A stretch of DNA of 64,000 bases from JBGAQP01 sp044220635 (GTDB lineage: Bacteria; Pseudomonadota; Gammaproteobacteria; Burkholderiales; Usitatibacteraceae), in the NCBI GenBank assembly GCA_044220635.1, contig JBGAQP010000016.1, positions 1 to 64,000 of the forward strand, in the 5' to 3' direction. The notes under the pieces were generated by a model. The model saw only the letters and a list, made by a program, of their open reading frames with translations. It was not told the DNA's origin and searched no databases. Shown one piece after another: positions 46,582 to 54,695 of the stretch; the first letter of the stretch is position 1, and each line of letters opens with the position of its first letter. Made by a program: the position numbers and the translations under genes.

Positions 46582-46670
46582 GGCGAAGGGCGGGGAGCGG
46601 GACTTCCAGCATGCCCGATCGCGACCCGACCCCTCTGACGGGCGTCAAACCCGGGTCCGCGCGCCCCCTC

Positions 46671-47069
46671 TCAGACGTGGGGAAAGTCGGGGTTCCAGGC
46701 GACTTCCCAGAGGAAGCCGTCGGGATCGGCGAAATAGCCCGAGTAGCCGCCCCAGTCGGCGCGCTGCGCGCGCTTGACGATGCGCCCGCCCCTCGCCTCG
46801 ACCTCGGCGAGGAGATCGTCGACTTCCGGTTCGCTGCGCACGTTGTGCGCGAGCGTGAAGCCGGGGAACCCGCCGCCCTGCGCGCTCACCTGCGCGTCCG
46901 CGGCGAGCTCCTCGCGCGGGTAGAGCCCGAGCCAGGTGCGGCCCAGCTCGAAGAACGCGATGCCCGGGGGCGTGGGTCGCTGCGGCAGGCCCAGCACGTC
47001 GCGGTAGAACGCGGTCGACCTCGCGAGGTCGCTCACGCCGAGGGTGACGAAGCTCAGGCGGGGTTCCAT
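46671..47069 (-). CDS. VOC family (glyoxalase-fold) protein
   Basis: 132-residue protein with paired beta-alpha-beta units of the vicinal oxygen chelate fold: FVTLGVSDLARSTAFYRDVLGL and GGRIVKRAQRADWGGYSGYFADPDGFLWEVAW. The C-terminal Glu of a metal site is present (LWEVAW), but the first His/Gln ligand is not evident, so metal binding is uncertain. It may be a lyase, dioxygenase or binding protein of the bleomycin-resistance/glyoxalase group. The promoter looks leaderless (see the entry at 47078). It is divergent from a second VOC gene. Confidence 0.82.
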   Translation of the reverse strand: MEPRLSFVTLGVSDLARSTAFYRDVLGLPQRPTPPGIAFFELGRTWLGLYPREELAADAQVSAQGGGFPGFTLAHNVRSEPEVDDLLAEVEARGGRIVKRAQRADWGGYSGYFADPDGFLWEVAWNPDFPHV

Positions 47070-47077
47070 GGAACGCC

Positions 47078-47083
47078 AATTTA
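47078..47083 (-). promoter_or_regulatory. Putative -10 box TAAATT, leaderless-type
   Basis: On the minus strand TAAATT ends 8 bases before the VOC gene's ATG at 47069, with no SD between. No clear -35. Confidence 0.35.
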
Positions 47084-47181
47084 ATCCAAAACGGGATCCC
47101 CGGCCCGCGCCGCGACCGCCGCGCGCTGTGTCCCGCGCCCATTTCGTCTAATCTGGAAGCGAACCGCCGAACGAGGCCGCC

Positions 47182-47586
47182 ATGAAGCCCACGCTGAGCC
47201 GCATCGCCCAGATCTCGATGACCGCCCGCGACATGCCGCGCGCGATCGCCTTCTACCGCGACACGCTGGGGATGAAGCACCTCTTCGACGCCGGGCCCGG
47301 CCTGAGCTTCTTCGACTGCGACGGCATCCGGCTCATGCTCTCCCTGCCCGAGAAGGGCGGCGAGGCGGGCGCGAGCTCCATCCTCTACTTCAAGGTGGAC
47401 GACGTGCACGCGACCTTCCGCGAGCTCGCGGGCCGCGGCGTGGCCTTCGAGCGCCCGCCCCACCTCGTGGCCCGCACGCCCGCGCACGCGCTCTGGATGG
47501 CGTTCCTGCGCGACTCCGAAGGCAACCTCCTCGCGATCACCTCGGAGCAGCCGCTGGAGGCCGGCGGGCGGGCGGACGCGCCGTAG
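47182..47586 (+). CDS. VOC family (glyoxalase-fold) protein
   Basis: 134-residue protein with the two beta-alpha-beta modules of the vicinal oxygen chelate fold (RIAQISMTARDMPRAIAFYRD; GVAFERPPHLVARTPAHALWMAFLRDSEGN). The Gln in RIAQIS and the Glu in AITSEQ may be metal ligands, and the HALWMAF segment carries another His. The substrate is unknown. It lies back to back with the VOC gene at 46671, but the two share only general fold similarity. Confidence 0.8.
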   Translation: MKPTLSRIAQISMTARDMPRAIAFYRDTLGMKHLFDAGPGLSFFDCDGIRLMLSLPEKGGEAGASSILYFKVDDVHATFRELAGRGVAFERPPHLVARTPAHALWMAFLRDSEGNLLAITSEQPLEAGGRADAP

Positions 47587-47624
47587 GCCGCACGGCGCCC
47601 GGCGCGGTCCCGCGCGCGCCGGAA

Positions 47625-47630
47625 TATACT
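47625..47630 (+). promoter_or_regulatory. Putative -10 box TATACT
   Basis: TATACT, 15 bases before ATG 47646 of the two-domain CNB gene. No clear -35 and no SD before the start. Confidence 0.35.
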
Positions 47631-47645
47631 CGGGGCTGTCCCCCC

Positions 47646-48554
47646 ATGAGGTTGCGCCCCGCCATGGAAGACATGGATTTCACGCAGCCGCAGGCCCCGG
47701 TCGAGCCTTCGGCGCCGTTCAAGACGGCGAGCAGCCAGTTCTACGACTACAAGATGGCCGGCCGGATCTTCGAGGCCGCGGGCCGGACGGAGCGCTTCAC
47801 CGCCGGGCAGGTCCTGTTCAGCGAGGACCAGAAGGCGGCGGGCGGGCTCTTCAAGCGCGCCGCGAGCCGCATGTACTTCCTCGCCGAGGGCGAGGTCGCG
47901 CTCACCATCGGCGGCCGGCCGCTCGACACGGTGCAGCAGGGCGAGGTCTTCGGCGAGATGGCGGTGATCAGCAACCGGCCCCGCAGCGCGACGGCGACGG
48001 CGAAGACCGACGGCTCGGCCTTCTCGCTGGGCGCCGAGGAGCTCCAGGCCGCGCTCGGCAAGTCCCCGGAATTCGCCCTGATGCTGATGAGCGTGATGTT
48101 CGACCGCCTGCGGTTCATCGCCGCCCGGCTCACCGTGCGCAAGTCCGCGATCGCCGCGCGCACGCAGCAGGAGCCCGCGTTCGACGCCGCCCTGCTCGCG
48201 CGACTCGAGGCCACGCTCGCCCGCGCCGCGACCAGCCGTTTCGCGCAGGGCACCATGATCATGAAGGAGGGCCAGACCGGCGCCTTCCTGTACGTCGTGA
48301 AGTCGGGACGCGTGGCGATCGGGATCGGGGGACGGCTCGTGGAGCTCGTGGGTCCCGGCGGCACCTTCGGGGAGATGGGAGTCGTCGACCAGTCGCCGCG
48401 CGCCGCGAGCGCCCAGGCCGACACGGAATGCGAGCTGCTCGCGATCGACCGGCCTTCCCTCCTCGACGCCGTGGCGAAGCAGCCCGCCTTCGCGATGGCG
48501 ATCCTGCACGCCGTCGCCGAGCGCCTGCGGCACATGAATTCCCAGCTCGGCTGA
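47646..48554 (+). CDS. Protein with two cyclic nucleotide-binding domains
   Basis: 302 residues holding two CNB domains, about 40-160 and 185-295. Phosphate-binding cassettes are FGEMAVISNRPRSATATA in the first and FGEMGVVDQSPRAASAQA in the second. Both keep Glu and Arg, so both could bind cyclic nucleotides. There is no DNA-binding or enzymatic domain, unlike CRP or PKA-type effectors. The first 30 residues are Pro-rich. ATG 47664 is an alternative start. The single-domain CNB protein at 14290 has the same kind of cassette. VanZ and exported genes follow on the same strand. Confidence 0.85.
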   Translation: MRLRPAMEDMDFTQPQAPVEPSAPFKTASSQFYDYKMAGRIFEAAGRTERFTAGQVLFSEDQKAAGGLFKRAASRMYFLAEGEVALTIGGRPLDTVQQGEVFGEMAVISNRPRSATATAKTDGSAFSLGAEELQAALGKSPEFALMLMSVMFDRLRFIAARLTVRKSAIAARTQQEPAFDAALLARLEATLARAATSRFAQGTMIMKEGQTGAFLYVVKSGRVAIGIGGRLVELVGPGGTFGEMGVVDQSPRAASAQADTECELLAIDRPSLLDAVAKQPAFAMAILHAVAERLRHMNSQLG

Positions 48555-48570
48555 GGCCGCGCGGATTCCC

Positions 48571-48951
48571 GTGACCGGCGACCCGGCCCCCTTCCGGATC
48601 GGCGCCGCCGCCTGGCGGGCCGCGCTCGCCGTCTCGCTCGCCGGGATCATGGCGATCGCGACCACCGACCTGCCGATCCCGCTCCTCGACGGGCTCTACG
48701 ACAAGCTCAAGCACGCCGCGGCCTTCTTCGCGCTCGCGATGATGGCCGACTACTCGTTTCCCGCGAGCCGCTTCGGGGCGGCGAAGGCCCTCGCCGTGAT
48801 GGGCTACGGCGTGCTGATCGAGGGGGTCCAGCATTTCCTGCCGTATCGCGAGGCCTCGGGGCTCGACCTCGTCGCCGACGCGCTCGGGATCGCGGCCTAC
48901 GCGCTCTCGATCCCCCTGCACCGGCACATCCCGATCCTCGCGCGGCGCTGA
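48571..48951 (+). CDS. VanZ family membrane protein
   Basis: 126-residue small membrane protein with three or four transmembrane helices. YDKLKHAAAFFALA and ASGLDLVADALG match the VanZ-like pattern (D-K-x-x-H and S-x-x-D-x-x-x-D-x-x-G). VanZ proteins confer low-level teicoplanin resistance in enterococci, but most bacterial homologues are uncharacterised. It starts with GTG 48571, 16 bases after the two-domain CNB gene, so the two are probably co-transcribed. Confidence 0.85.
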   Translation: MTGDPAPFRIGAAAWRAALAVSLAGIMAIATTDLPIPLLDGLYDKLKHAAAFFALAMMADYSFPASRFGAAKALAVMGYGVLIEGVQHFLPYREASGLDLVADALGIAAYALSIPLHRHIPILARR

Positions 48952-49090
48952 TTGCCGGCGGGCGCGACGCGCGGACATGGGCGGGCGCGTGGAGTATCCT
49001 CGGCTCGCGAGGCCCGATGCGGGGGGCACGGCGGATCGGGGGACTTCGCGGCCGGAACCATCCAACGCAAGAACAAACGGGGGGAAGACG

Positions 49091-49963
49091 ATGAATGCTC
49101 TGCGCAGAGCCGCATGGGGAATCGCAGCGGGAATCGGAGGCGCCGTGGTGACGACGGCGGCGCTCGCCATCGACAACAGCGCGATCGGCAAGCCCGGGTT
49201 CCGCGCGCACAAGGCGACCTACGGGCTGGTGTACCGCCTGCCGAAGGACGTGACCGACGTTCTCGATGCGAAGATCAACGGGCCGCTCCACGACCGGCTG
49301 GTGAAACTCGGCCTCCAGGACGAGGCGAGGACCTTCAACCTGCCCCACGTGACCGTGGTCCACATCCACAGCGCGGACCCCTCCACGCCGCGCAAGATGC
49401 TGAAGGCGCTTCCCAAGGTTCCCTCCGTCATCAAGCTCACGCTCAAGGATTTCTACACGACCGAGGCTTCCAAGGGCGCCGGCGCCCCATGGTGGTTCGA
49501 CCTCGGCATCGTGAAGTCCGGCAAGGGCTTCGAGGACATGATGGCCTTCAACACGGCGGCGACCGCGGCGCTCACGCCCTTGCGCGACGGCCCGCTGCCG
49601 CGCTGCACCGGGCCCGTGTACGCCAACATGAGCGACGCCGCGAAGGAGCTCACGAAGACGGTCGGCGTCAGCGGCGTCAACGTGGTGAAGGACGGCAAGG
49701 AAGTGCGCTCGCACAACCCGCACAACACGCTCGTCTACAGCATGACGAAGTTCGACCCGGCCCTGCAGGCGTCCATGAAGCAGGTGGCCGACGAGTTCAA
49801 CAAGGTCCTTCCGGGGGGAATCGACACCTCGTTCAAGGAGGTGTCGATCGTCGAGATCGGCTTCATGGGCAACGTGCTGCGCGAGTTCTACCGCATCAGC
49901 CTGGAGAACGGCACGGCCTGGGACGTGGCGAGCGGGAAGGTCGTCCCCGCCGGCGGCCGCTAG
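49091..49963 (+). CDS. Exported 2H-phosphoesterase-like protein
   Basis: 290 residues with a signal peptide (MNALRRAAWGIAAG...AALAIDN), so the domain is periplasmic. Two H-x-T motifs are set 125 residues apart: H86-V-T88 in LPHVTVVHI and H211-N-T213 in NPHNTLVYS, each on a predicted strand. This is the signature of the 2H phosphoesterase superfamily (RNA ligase-like 2',3'-cyclic phosphodiesterases), which are normally cytoplasmic. The spacing is longer than in classic members, and the assignment is by motif only. ATG 49091 has a GGGGAAG SD. It is divergent in function from neighbours. Confidence 0.6.
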   Translation: MNALRRAAWGIAAGIGGAVVTTAALAIDNSAIGKPGFRAHKATYGLVYRLPKDVTDVLDAKINGPLHDRLVKLGLQDEARTFNLPHVTVVHIHSADPSTPRKMLKALPKVPSVIKLTLKDFYTTEASKGAGAPWWFDLGIVKSGKGFEDMMAFNTAATAALTPLRDGPLPRCTGPVYANMSDAAKELTKTVGVSGVNVVKDGKEVRSHNPHNTLVYSMTKFDPALQASMKQVADEFNKVLPGGIDTSFKEVSIVEIGFMGNVLREFYRISLENGTAWDVASGKVVPAGGR

Positions 49964-49972
49964 GGCGTCGCT

Positions 49973-51406
49973 TCAGTCCGGCGAGCGCCGCAGCGCGCGG
50001 TCGAGGTTGATCTCGACGATCTCGTGGTCGGGGCCGAGCGCCCTCGCCGCGCGCAGCGCGCGCTCCGCCTCCTCCCATCGGCCGGCCGCGATCCAGGCCG
50101 CGCCGAGGTTGTTCAGCACCCGCAGCTTCGGCGGGGAATCGCGCGCGGCCGCCTCCCAGAGGCTCTCCTCGCTGCGGTACTCCGCGTTGCGCGCGGCTCC
50201 CAGCAGCGCGAGCACGGCGACCAGGAGCAGGCCGAGGGCGCGCCCGCCGATTCGCAACGGCCGTTCGGCGGACGCGGCGAGGGTCGCCACCGCCGCCGCG
50301 ACGAGCCATCCGAGGCTCCACACGGCCGGGTACGCGTGGCGCTCGGCGACGAGGTCGTGCCGGATCGGAAGCGCGTAGACGGGGAGCAGCCAGACGGCCG
50401 CCCACGCGAAGGCGACGAGCATCATGGGATGCCGGCCCCGGGCGCGGAAGGCGGCCACGGCGGCGAGCGCGAGGCCCGCGACGAGCGCGAAGGCCTGCGG
50501 CCAGCTCGCGACCGCCGGCGCCGGGTCGATGCTCGGCGCGCAGGCGAGCGCCGCGACGCAGCCGAGGTAGCCCAGCGCCGTGGCCATCGCGGGCTCGTGC
50601 GCCCTCGCGGCGAGGATGCGCGAGGAAAGCTCCAGCAGGAACCCGTAGCGCGGATGGGCCAGCATCCACGCGGCGAAGGCGAGGCCCGCGACGGCGACCA
50701 CGCCCAGGAGGAAGAGCAGCCTGCGCCGGCGCGCCCGGGGATCCTCCCCCGTCGCCGGGCGCAGCCATTCGAGCAGCCATCCCACGACCGGCGTCACGGC
50801 CGCCACCTCCCGGCTGCCGCACGCCACGGCCCAGGACGCCAGGCCCGCCACGAGCCAGGCGATGCGCCGCCCGGCGCGCGCCTCGCGGGCGTTCATCCAC
50901 GCGAGCAAGGCGAGCACGGAGGCGAGCGTGGCGAGACTGGACGAGCGCGCCGAGAGGTAGCTCACCGCCTCGGTCGAGAGCGGATGGAGCGCGAACACCG
51001 CGGCCGCGACGATCGCCTGCAGGTTGCGCCCGCGCGCCTCGCGCCACGGCTCGAGCATCGCGCCCGCGCGCACGCCGAGGCGGTAGAAGGCGAGCGTGGC
51101 CACGACGTGCAGGGCGAGGTTGCCGAGGCGGTGTCCCGTGGGCAGGTCGCCCACGGCCGACCCGAGGACGGCCGTGAGCACGAAGCTCGCCTTGAGCAGC
51201 GGCCGGACGTGGAAGCCGAGGTTCTCCCACCACGCGGCGAGGGAGCGCGCGCCGGGATCGGTCGCCACCGTGACGTAGTCGTCGAACTGGAACGGGCCCG
51301 CGATGCCCGGGAGGTAGGCGAGGACGACGAGGGCGCAGAGGCCGAAGAGGAGAGCGCGGCTCGCCGGCGATCCGGGCGTCGGCGCGAAAGGCCGCTCGGG
51401 ACTCAT
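49973..51406 (-). CDS. GT-C-like membrane protein with C-terminal TPR
   Basis: 477 residues with about ten transmembrane helices, preceded by an acidic first loop GPFQFDDYVTV typical of GT-C/TMTC-type glycosyltransferases that use polyprenyl-phosphate sugars. Other such motifs are ALHPLSTEAVSYLSAR and IRHDLVAERHAYP. A short TPR unit (LNNLGAAWIAAGRWEEAERALRAARAL) ends the protein. It may glycosylate exported proteins. It lies 19 bases downstream of the HExxH protein gene, so it is probably in the same operon. Confidence 0.75.
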   Translation of the reverse strand: MSPERPFAPTPGSPASRALLFGLCALVVLAYLPGIAGPFQFDDYVTVATDPGARSLAAWWENLGFHVRPLLKASFVLTAVLGSAVGDLPTGHRLGNLALHVVATLAFYRLGVRAGAMLEPWREARGRNLQAIVAAAVFALHPLSTEAVSYLSARSSSLATLASVLALLAWMNAREARAGRRIAWLVAGLASWAVACGSREVAAVTPVVGWLLEWLRPATGEDPRARRRRLLFLLGVVAVAGLAFAAWMLAHPRYGFLLELSSRILAARAHEPAMATALGYLGCVAALACAPSIDPAPAVASWPQAFALVAGLALAAVAAFRARGRHPMMLVAFAWAAVWLLPVYALPIRHDLVAERHAYPAVWSLGWLVAAAVATLAASAERPLRIGGRALGLLLVAVLALLGAARNAEYRSEESLWEAAARDSPPKLRVLNNLGAAWIAAGRWEEAERALRAARALGPDHEIVEINLDRALRRSPD

Positions 51407-51425
51407 GGTCTCGCCGCGACCGGGC

Positions 51426-52121
51426 TCAGCGATGCTTGCAGCTCGAGTCCTGCGGCGCCGGGCGCGGCTTCGGGGGCGGGCACTGCTCGGGCGAAGGGAT
51501 CCGGGGAGGCCCGGGGGGCTCGGCCGGCATTCCCGGGCAGGGCGGCCGGTTGCGCGCCATGCGCGCGAGCTCGTCGCGCACGTGGTTGATCTCGACCTGG
51601 TAGGCCGCGCGCTCCTCGTTGAGGAGGTCGACGAGCGTCGTGCCCTCGCGGAAATCGCTGAACGTCCCGCGCAGCGCGGCGAAGAAGCCTTCGTCGTTGC
51701 GGTCGTTGGTCCACTTCTGGCACACCGTCACGTGGACCGCCTCGTGGCGCCCGAGGACCTGCCGGAGGCAAGGCGAGGGGTTGCCCGCGTAGCTGACCTG
51801 GCAGGCGTTGTTCGTGGTCGCCGTCGGATGGCGCGCGTTCGGGTCGGTGACCTGGTTGATCGCCTCCTGCACGCAGGGCTGGACGTGCTCCTCGTAGCGC
51901 GGGACGGTATACAGCACGGGCTGGCCGGTCTTCCTTTCCTGCGCCCGGATCATCCCGATCTGGCGGCCGTACTCCTCGATCGCGGCGCGCGCCTCGCAGA
52001 GGCGGTTGCGAAGGTCCGCGACGTCGGCGCAGCCGCACGCCGATTCCTGGGCGAGCGCCGGGCCGGCGGCGGCGAGCAGCAGCGCGAAGGGCAGCGCGCG
52101 CGCGAAGGGGCGGTTCGGCAT
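51426..52121 (-). CDS. Exported protein with HExxH motif, putative metalloprotease
   Basis: 231 residues with a signal peptide (MPNRPFARALPF...ALAQ). The mature part has about ten cysteines, starting with CGCADVADLRNRLCEAR. The zinc-binding motif H126-E-A-V-H130 lies in RHEAVHVTVCQ, and a downstream Glu in NEERAAYQVE is a candidate third ligand. A Pro-rich C-terminal tail follows. This is the pattern of a small secreted zincin, but no known family is evident. It sits between the MORN protein gene (31 bases upstream) and the GT-C protein gene, all transcribed together on the minus strand. Confidence 0.6.
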   Translation of the reverse strand: MPNRPFARALPFALLLAAAGPALAQESACGCADVADLRNRLCEARAAIEEYGRQIGMIRAQERKTGQPVLYTVPRYEEHVQPCVQEAINQVTDPNARHPTATTNNACQVSYAGNPSPCLRQVLGRHEAVHVTVCQKWTNDRNDEGFFAALRGTFSDFREGTTLVDLLNEERAAYQVEINHVRDELARMARNRPPCPGMPAEPPGPPRIPSPEQCPPPKPRPAPQDSSCKHR

Positions 52122-52152
52122 CGTCGGGGTTCCCTTTCGGGGATTCGCGGAT

Positions 52153-53760
52153 TCAGTAGAGCTTGTCATCGGAGGCCTGCGGGGGCGTCGCCGCCGACGC
52201 GGGAGGCTTCGGGACCGTGGGGTCGATCTCCGATGCATCGACCTTCTCGCGGGTCTTGTCGGCCTTCACCCGCAGCATCGTCCCGAAGGGCTTGATGCTG
52301 CCGTCGGGTCCCTCGCGCCAGTCGCCCGCGACGACCTCGCCGCCGGGGCTGCGGCGCACCGCCCAGCCCACGACCGTGGGCCCCCAGAAGCGGCCCTCGT
52401 ACACCGTGCCATCGGGCATCGTGAGCTTGCCCTGCCCCACGGGGCGGCCTCCGGAAAACTCGGCCTCGAAGCGGCGCCCGTCGCGATAGACGCGCACGCC
52501 GGGCCCGTAGAGATAGCCGGCGAAGAACTGCCCCTCGATCCGCTCGCCGCTCGGCCACGACTTCTTTCCCTTGCCGTGCAGGCGCCCCTCGACGAACGTG
52601 CCCTCGGTGCGCGCGCAGTCCGTGCCGATGCCCACGCCCTCGCCGTGGCTGGGCGGGGCCTGGAAGGCGCAACCCGAGCCCGCCGGCGCCGCGGGCGCCG
52701 GCTTCGCCACCGCGACGGGCGCCGCGCGCCGCTGCAGGAACTGCCAGATGCCGAAGCCGAGCGCGGCGAGGATCAGCGGGACGCCGACCACGACGCTCCA
52801 GAACTTCGCCATCGTCCCGCCGGCGAGCGATTGCGTCTCGGCCATCGAGGCGCCGAGCGTGGATTCGTTGTGCGCGCGCTCCCGGTCGATGGCCGCCACG
52901 CGCGCGACCGCCTCGGCGAGCTCGGGGGCGGCGACCTTCGCGTCGTACAGGGCGAGCCCGAGCTCCCCGAAGCCGCTGCCCCGGTCCTTCTGAACGGCAC
53001 CCGCCTGCCGGGCGGCGCCCTGGGACTCCTGGCGCACGCGGGCGAGCTCGCCGTCGATGTGGCCGATGGCGGCCTTCTGCTCCGCGTCGATCGCCGCGAT
53101 TTCCGCGGCGTGCTTCCGGCTCTCGGCCGCGAGGCGGCTTTCCTCCGCGACCTGGCCCGGCAGGTCGGCGCGCGCCTTCGCGAGCTTCGCGCCGAGCTCG
53201 CCCTGCTCCGCGGCGAGCTTCGTGCGCTCGGACTGCGCCGCGGCGAACTTCTGCGCCTGCTCCGGCGCCGCGCCCAGCGAGGCGATGTCGCGCTCGAGCG
53301 CGGGGAGCTTGCCGGCGATGGCGGTGAGCCGCGATTCGCCCTGCCGGATCGCCTGCTCGGTCGCGGACTTCGCGCTTCGCGCCGCGCCCAGCGCCGCGTC
53401 GACGGGCCTCTTCGCGTCCTCGACCGATTTTCTCCGCGCGGCGAACTTCTCCTGCTCGGACTTGCGCTCGGCCTCGAGCGCGGCCTTCTCCTTCTCGAGG
53501 CGGCCGGCGGTTTCCGAAAGCTCGCCCGCCTTCGCCTCGAGCCCCGAGAGCCGGTCGCGGAGCGCCGCGAAGGCCGAGAGGTCGACCTTCTGCCCCCAGG
53601 CGCGCTCGCCGAGCGCGGCGAGTGCCGTGGCACGCTCCGCTTCCTGCCGGCGGATCGTCCCGCGCAGCTTCGAGCGGTCCATCTTGCGGCCCAGCTCGCG
53701 CCATCCCTCCGAGAGGAAATTGCCGAGCTTCGATTCCGGCGTCGTCTGCTCTTGCGTCAC
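52153..53760 (-). CDS. Coiled-coil membrane protein with C-terminal MORN repeats
   Basis: 535 residues. A long Ala/Glu/Lys-rich coiled coil (about residues 40-290) is cytoplasmic, followed by one transmembrane helix (about 320-342; VVVGVPLILAALGFGIW). After a Pro/Ala linker comes a MORN-repeat sheet (about 370-490) with units such as GTFVEGRLHGKGKKSWPSG, EGQFFAGYLYGPGV and YEGRFWGPTVVG. MORN repeats bind lipids or partner proteins. The gene heads the operon with the HExxH protein and the GT-C protein. Confidence 0.78.
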   Translation of the reverse strand: MTQEQTTPESKLGNFLSEGWRELGRKMDRSKLRGTIRRQEAERATALAALGERAWGQKVDLSAFAALRDRLSGLEAKAGELSETAGRLEKEKAALEAERKSEQEKFAARRKSVEDAKRPVDAALGAARSAKSATEQAIRQGESRLTAIAGKLPALERDIASLGAAPEQAQKFAAAQSERTKLAAEQGELGAKLAKARADLPGQVAEESRLAAESRKHAAEIAAIDAEQKAAIGHIDGELARVRQESQGAARQAGAVQKDRGSGFGELGLALYDAKVAAPELAEAVARVAAIDRERAHNESTLGASMAETQSLAGGTMAKFWSVVVGVPLILAALGFGIWQFLQRRAAPVAVAKPAPAAPAGSGCAFQAPPSHGEGVGIGTDCARTEGTFVEGRLHGKGKKSWPSGERIEGQFFAGYLYGPGVRVYRDGRRFEAEFSGGRPVGQGKLTMPDGTVYEGRFWGPTVVGWAVRRSPGGEVVAGDWREGPDGSIKPFGTMLRVKADKTREKVDASEIDPTVPKPPASAATPPQASDDKLY

Positions 53761-54106
53761 TTCCGGCTTCCTTCACGAGTCCCGCAACGAGGGCTCACGA
53801 AGCGCTCCGCGCCGGGAAGCGGACCCGCAGGGCTTCCCGCGCGAGGCTCGTGAACGGGGTCGATCATGAAGGCGCCCGTGCACCCTGTCCACCCGGCCCG
53901 TGCGGTCCCGGCCCGGACCGGGACGCGAATTGTGGACGAGAAGCCCGCATCGGCTTCGCCGGGAAGGGGTTATCCACAATTCCCCAACGCGTTGCCTACG
54001 GTCGTGTTCTCCGCCGTTTCCATGCCTACAATATCCGTTTCCCCGCGCCCGGCATCCAGCCATTCGCGGGACCCGCCCCCGAATCCGACTCCGCACCAGG
54101 AACCCC
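53761..54106. other. Intergenic region with inverted repeat and DnaA box
   Basis: 346 bases between divergent genes. It contains a 9-bp inverted repeat with a DnaA-box consensus in its right arm (53928-53981), and a TACAAT -10 candidate at 54027-54032 for the YHS gene. Nothing else is assignable; the open frames across it look spurious. Confidence 0.6.
53928..53981. promoter_or_regulatory. Inverted repeat with consensus DnaA box TTATCCACA
   Basis: AATTGTGGA (53928-53936) and TCCACAATT (53973-53981) form a 9-bp inverted repeat, and TTATCCACA at 53970-53978 is a perfect DnaA box. A lone box is more likely to mean DnaA-linked regulation of flanking genes than a replication origin. Confidence 0.4.
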
Positions 54107-54691
54107 ATGCCCCAATCCACGAAGCTCCTCGGCGCCACCGCCATCCTCGTCGCCCTCGTTGGCTGCGCGCCCCTCGTGACCCAGAGCCCCGGCAAGGGCC
54201 TGAGCCCCGTCAACGCCGTTTCCGAGGGCGAGGACGAGCACCTGATCCTCTTCGGCCACGACGTGGTGAGCTACTTCACCGAAGCCACCCACCGGCTCGG
54301 CTCGCCCGCGATCAAGTCCGTGCACAAGGGCGTCACGTTCCGGTTCTCGAAGCCCGAGCACAAGGCCCTCTTCGATGAGGCCCCGGAGAAGTACATCCCG
54401 CAGTTCGGGGGCTACTGCACGAACGGCATCGTCTACGGCATTCCCTGGGGAGGCGATGCCGACACCTGGAGGATCATCGACGGCAAGCTCTACATCTTCG
54501 GCGGCGCGGGCTCGCGCGACGCCTTCCTCCTCGACGTCCCCGGCAACCTCGCGCTCGCCCACAAGTACTGGAACGAGGAGGTGAACGGATCGAACGCGCT
54601 CGTGCAGCGGGCGAAGCGCCTGGTCCTGCGCGTGCCGCACTACAGGACGGGCGCGGAGCTCGCCGAGGCCGTCGCGAAGGCGAAACGGTGA
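54107..54691 (+). CDS. YHS domain lipoprotein
   Basis: 194 residues. The signal MPQSTKLLGATAILVALVGC has an LVGC lipobox, so it is probably lipidated at Cys20. A YHS-like domain follows: GHDVVSYFTEATHRLG, GVTFRFSKPEHKALFDEAPEKYIPQFGGYC, with the usual Y-x-x-x-Y-x-x-x-C end (GGYCTNGI). YHS domains are found with copper transporters and membrane proteins, and their exact function is often unknown. The gene ends 4 bases before the uvrA start, so they could be co-transcribed. Confidence 0.8.
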   Translation: MPQSTKLLGATAILVALVGCAPLVTQSPGKGLSPVNAVSEGEDEHLILFGHDVVSYFTEATHRLGSPAIKSVHKGVTFRFSKPEHKALFDEAPEKYIPQFGGYCTNGIVYGIPWGGDADTWRIIDGKLYIFGGAGSRDAFLLDVPGNLALAHKYWNEEVNGSNALVQRAKRLVLRVPHYRTGAELAEAVAKAKR

Positions 54692-54695
54692 ACGC

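Noticed and set aside
48571..48951. Glycopeptide resistance locus suggested by the VanZ protein
   Set aside because: No vanHAX or VanRS genes are present. VanZ-domain proteins are widespread in bacteria without that role.
53928..53981. Replication origin at the DnaA box
   Set aside because: Only one box is present. There is no AT-rich unwinding element, no dnaA, dnaN or parAB nearby and no box cluster.
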